From assembly GCF_003945545.1 (NCBI RefSeq), contig NZ_CP029617.1, positions 1-64,000 of the forward strand: a DNA stretch of 64,000 nt, read 5' to 3'. The position numbers and the translations under genes are program-made. Source of the stretch: Streptomyces sp. WAC 01529 (GTDB lineage Bacteria; Actinomycetota; Actinomycetes; Streptomycetales; Streptomycetaceae). Position 1 is the stretch's first letter; the number at the start of each line of letters is the position of its first letter. Below the pieces are notes generated by a model. The model made no database searches and was not told where the DNA came from. It was given only the letters and a program-made list of their open reading frames with translations. Shown here piece by piece: positions 61,798-64,000 of the stretch.

Positions 61798-62080
61798 AAA
61801 CCGTGAACATCCACAATCCACAATCAACTCCCCACACACACCCAAGGCAGCTGATCATGCCGAAGAGCCGGTGGCTTTTGCCGAGGCGGGCGGTGAGGTG
61901 TATCTGGAGGAGGACAGCTCTGCCTGGCTGAGCCGGCGACGCCGGGCTGGATGCCTGAACCTCCCTCCCCAAGTCCCGTCATAGCCGGGCAGGGAGTGGA
62001 GCGTTGTTGTCCCCTGCCGCTGTGCGGTGCCGAGGTGGAGTGGGGGAATTTTCGGGGTGGCGGGCTGGGTTGGAGGGGTC
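61798..62080. other. Short spacer with possible coding remnant
   Basis: Around 61855-61948 the plus strand reads HAEEPVAFAEAGGEVYLEED and SSAWLSRRRRAG before a TGA. It has no start or family and may be the tail of a lost gene. The rest is without features. Confidence 0.3.
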
Positions 62081-62527
62081 ATGGTCAGCATCAGTTACGA
62101 AACGCCAACGGAAACCCGCGCGCGGTTGCGCCGGGTGCTTGCGCAGGCCGACTTCGAGGTTGTGCCCGGGACTTGGGCCTATCACGAATACCCTGCGGGT
62201 ACGGTGCCGCGCGCGTCCGCCGAGGCTTTGGCCCTGGTGCGTGATGGGGAGAGCTGGTCAGCTCTTGAGCCGGCGCACAGCGGCGAGGCGGAGGTCTTTG
62301 GTGTCCTCGCTTTTCATTTCCCACCAGCAGCCGACAACAGCGGCTTCGTCGGCTGGCTAGCCGGTGAGCTCAAGCAACGCCTGGGCACGGGCGTGGCCGT
62401 GCTCTGTGGATACAACTCCGCACGGGGCGGTATCTACGACTACTGGCTCGTCCCCGTTCAGCTTCTGGGCGAGGCGCAGGACCAGGTACGGACTCTGGCA
62501 GCAGAGGCGGGCGAAGGCTGCCCCTAG
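62081..62527 (+). CDS. DUF6196-like small protein
   Basis: This 148-aa protein starts at an ATG with GGAGG 5 nt upstream. The sequence (SYETPTETRARLRRVLAQAD, VVPGTWAYHEYPAG, VFGVLAFHFP, GFVGWLAGELKQRLGTGVAV, LCGYNSARGGIYDYW) matches what I recall of DUF6196 in Streptomyces. It is alpha/beta, soluble and of unknown function. The ARGGIYDYW motif looks like a conserved surface or binding site. It is followed immediately by the tpg remnant on the other strand. Confidence 0.7.
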   Translation: MVSISYETPTETRARLRRVLAQADFEVVPGTWAYHEYPAGTVPRASAEALALVRDGESWSALEPAHSGEAEVFGVLAFHFPPAADNSGFVGWLAGELKQRLGTGVAVLCGYNSARGGIYDYWLVPVQLLGEAQDQVRTLAAEAGEGCP

Positions 62528-62555
62528 CCGGTAGTGCGGGGTGGCTGAGCAGGTT

Positions 62556-62761
62556 TTACAGATCGAATCCGATGTGTTCCACGTCGGTGAATTCCACCAG
62601 CAGGCCCTGGGCACGGTGGTGGTCACGGAAGCAGACCTCGCCGAGGCCTGGGCTGCCACGGCGCGCAGTTGCTGCTCGGAGGCGCCCTGGTCATGGGCTT
62701 CGAAGGGCCAGGCCGCGTACTGCGGGGGCAGGGCGACAACACCAATCACGCGTAAGCGCAC
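62556..62761 (-). pseudogene. Remnant of a second tpg (telomere terminal protein) gene
   Basis: Only the last third of Tpg survives. One frame reads RLRVIGVVALPPQYAAWPFE then AHDQGASEQQLRAVAAQ. After a one-base shift near 62650 another continues GLGEVCFRDHHRAQGLLVEF and TDVEHIGFDL, ending in TAA at 62558. It aligns with the intact Tpg at 15371 (LPPVYAARLFDAHAAGA, IYFKDRGRRAQGLLVDFTD) but is clearly not a recent copy. The 5' two thirds are gone, replaced by the DUF6193-like gene. It shows that a second telomere-maintenance locus, possibly another replicon end, was once here. Confidence 0.8.
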
Positions 62762-62782
62762 AAGCGCAGCCGACAGGCGATC

Positions 62783-63250
62783 TCACCAATGTCGGCTGCG
62801 GCCGGAAGACGAAGTCCACGCCCGTGAACCATCACCCGGCGACCGTATCGCCTCGTGGACTGCGAGTTCCTCTGGAGTGCCGAGGAAGGCCGGCCCGCAG
62901 ACGAACGGAAGGCGCTCCAAAACCATGGCGATGGCTTGCGAGACCGTCTCCGCAGGTCTCACGGCCTGCGAACGGAGAGGGCCTGACACCCAGTAGCTGC
63001 CTCCGGCAGCAGGCTGGACGTAAGGGATGCCCCACGTCCACCGTTCTTCGGTGCAGCGGCTGAAGTGCAGCTCGCCCATACCGGTCCATGGGAACAGCTG
63101 CCGCAAGCGCGGTTCGGCGTAAGCGGCTTCCAGCAGTTCGGGGCGCACGCGTCCGTCAGCGCGGACCTCCTGCCAGCCTGCTTCGACAGCGTCACCGCTC
63201 GATGGCCCAGACATCCGGGTCCGCGTACCGCTCCACCTGACCAGTGGCAT
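62783..63250 (-). CDS. DUF6193-like protein
   Basis: This 155-aa frame has the pattern I recall for DUF6193 at its centre: LLEAAYAEPRLRQLFPWTG, GELHFSRCTEERWTWGIPYV and GGSYWVSGPLRS. A helical segment follows (ETVSQAIAMVLERLPFVCGP). DUF6193 proteins are usually longer at the N-terminus, so this copy may be 5'-truncated or frameshifted; the GTG at 63250 and an internal ATG at 63214 are both possible and neither has a ribosome site. The C-terminal tail is basic and may be rearranged. The function is unknown; some relatives lie in natural-product regions. Confidence 0.6.
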   Translation of the reverse strand: MPLVRWSGTRTRMSGPSSGDAVEAGWQEVRADGRVRPELLEAAYAEPRLRQLFPWTGMGELHFSRCTEERWTWGIPYVQPAAGGSYWVSGPLRSQAVRPAETVSQAIAMVLERLPFVCGPAFLGTPEELAVHEAIRSPGDGSRAWTSSSGRSRHW

Positions 63251-63257
63251 CGCGGAC

Positions 63258-63703
63258 TCACCCCGTCAGCGTGCCGTCCGGAGCCTGGTCATGCCACGCC
63301 TCATCCCCGTATGCGCCTTTGTAAGCGGCGAACACGTCGGATGGGTCGGTCTCGTCGCCCTCGTCGTACATATCGCCGGACCATGAACGGGCATCGCCTT
63401 CCGGGCCTGGTACCGGCTCGGTGTCAGCATCCTGTGAAATTGCGGCCGAGTGGCTGGGCGCAACGATTTCGTCAGGAACCTCCTCCGTCGCGGCTACTTC
63501 AGCGGCAGCAGGGTCCACGCCCTCCGCTCCCTTGCCGGGGGATGGCCCCCGGTCGCGCTCGCGTCCGGCGCGACTGGTGGCGCGTCTGTCTCGGAGGTCT
63601 CCGTGTCGGGGGTGTCCTGGTCCTGCTCTTCGTCGTCCCCGAATGGCTTGGCGCCCTTCGGGAGTGCCTTGATGGCCAATCCGTATCTGGTCACAGCGAG
63701 CAC
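63258..63703 (-). pseudogene. Acidic unknown protein, split by a frameshift
   Basis: From GTG 63703 one frame encodes VTRYGLAIKALPKGAKPFGD and then an acidic, Thr-rich stretch to SATGG. Near 63540 the frame must shift by one base in a G/C run to continue SPGKGAEGVDPAAAEVAATE, and GDMYDEGDETDPSDVFAAYK follows to the stop at 63258. Both parts are strongly acidic and match in character, so I read them as one broken gene of about 148 residues. The end (YKGAYGDEAWHDQAPDG) looks conserved. I do not recognise the family. A sequencing error is possible. Confidence 0.5.
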
Positions 63704-63747
63704 GGTGGAGCACGGCCGAACCTTGCGTCCATGTGAGCAGCTGGCAG

Positions 63748-63760
63748 TAGCGTGTTGGGT
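63748..63760 (+). promoter_or_regulatory. Leaderless promoter (-10 TAGCGT)
   Basis: TAGCGT at 63748-63753 ends 7 nt before the ATG at 63761, the same geometry and hexamer as at 4717. No ribosome site precedes the ATG. Confidence 0.5.
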
Positions 63761-64000
63761 ATGGATGGTCGTACGGCACGCGAGCAGAACGTTGCGTGGC
63801 GTCAGATAGACGACGCCTGGCAGCGTATTGAGTCCTGGCTTGAAAGAAATGCCCCGGCGACAATGGCGAGCCTGCTGCCGGGGGCTTCCGAGGCGGAGAT
63901 CGAGGAACTGCAGGAGTCGTTGGGTGTGCGTCTGCCTGTCGGGCTGAGGGCGTTGTGGAGCCGGCGGGCAGGGGTGGGTCCGGATTCGACGCCGGGGTTC
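63761..64000 (+). CDS. SMI1/KNR4-family protein, 5' part (cut by window end)
   Basis: Eighty codons are visible and the frame is open at the window edge. The sequence DDAWQRIESWLERNAPATMA, then SLLPGASEAEIEELQESLG, VRLPVGLRALWSRRAG, is the typical start of SMI1/KNR4 (SUKH) proteins. SUKH proteins in bacteria often act as immunity factors to nuclease toxins or as general binding modules (family knowledge); no toxin gene is seen nearby. The ATG is chosen from its 7-nt distance to the TAGCGT box, with a leaderless message likely. Confidence 0.82.
   Translation, partial: MDGRTAREQNVAWRQIDDAWQRIESWLERNAPATMASLLPGASEAEIEELQESLGVRLPVGLRALWSRRAGVGPDSTPGF

Overview
The window reads as the accessory arm of a linear Streptomyces replicon, either a chromosome arm or a linear plasmid. 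The evidence is very high GC coding sequence, GTG starts, GGAGG-type ribosome sites and many 4-bp ATGA/GTGA gene overlaps. Most specifically, there is a tap-tpg telomere-maintenance pair at 15.4-18.0 kb. A decayed second tpg lies at 62.6 kb, and two large helicases resemble the end-linked TtrA type (18.3-20.6 and 52.5-54.9 kb). No telomere, rRNA, tRNA or CRISPR array is seen.

Layout. At 0-9.6 kb, sbcC-sbcD (minus strand) diverges from a four-gene operon: a small unknown protein, a Cas4-like Fe-S nuclease, an unknown 502-aa protein and an SF1 helicase. At 9.7-15 kb lie a UvrD-like helicase operon with two unknown proteins, an XRE regulator, two identical-arm operator palindromes, a Cys-rich unknown protein, four phased 10-bp repeats and a small PD-(D/E)XK nuclease. 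Tap-tpg and the first TtrA-like helicase follow. At 20.8-26.3 kb is a Tn7-like core (TniQ, TnsA-, TnsB- and TnsC-like). At 26.8-31.1 kb are a DUF6192/RacP-like pair, an IS5-family copy broken by one stop codon, and three small unknown proteins.

The 31-52 kb stretch is a dense conflict/defence island. It contains a REase-like 745-aa protein and a DnaX-tau-like domain fused to a Vsr-like nuclease. It also contains a three-gene operon (unknown, Vsr-like nuclease-SF2 helicase fusion, large protein ending in a TerD domain), an NB-ARC ATPase with a small membrane partner, and a decayed DEDDh exonuclease. A complete pPIWI-RE operon (REase, DinG-type helicase, PIWI-RE protein) closes the island. It diverges from a phosphothreonine-lyase-like gene across only 23 bp.

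At 55-58.7 kb lies a second transposon core (TnsB-like, frameshifted TnsC-like, unknown protein). At 59-64 kb are an MmyB-type regulator diverging from an alpha/beta hydrolase, a fully decayed IS5-family element, small DUF proteins, the tpg remnant and the 5' end of a SMI1/KNR4 gene.

The best candidates for an under-described system are the TerD-helicase-nuclease operon, the DnaX-Vsr fusion and the Cas4-like/SF1 helicase operon beside sbcCD. Several loci share a leaderless-promoter layout: a TANNNT box ending 7 nt before the start codon. All family assignments come from reading motifs; no database search was run.
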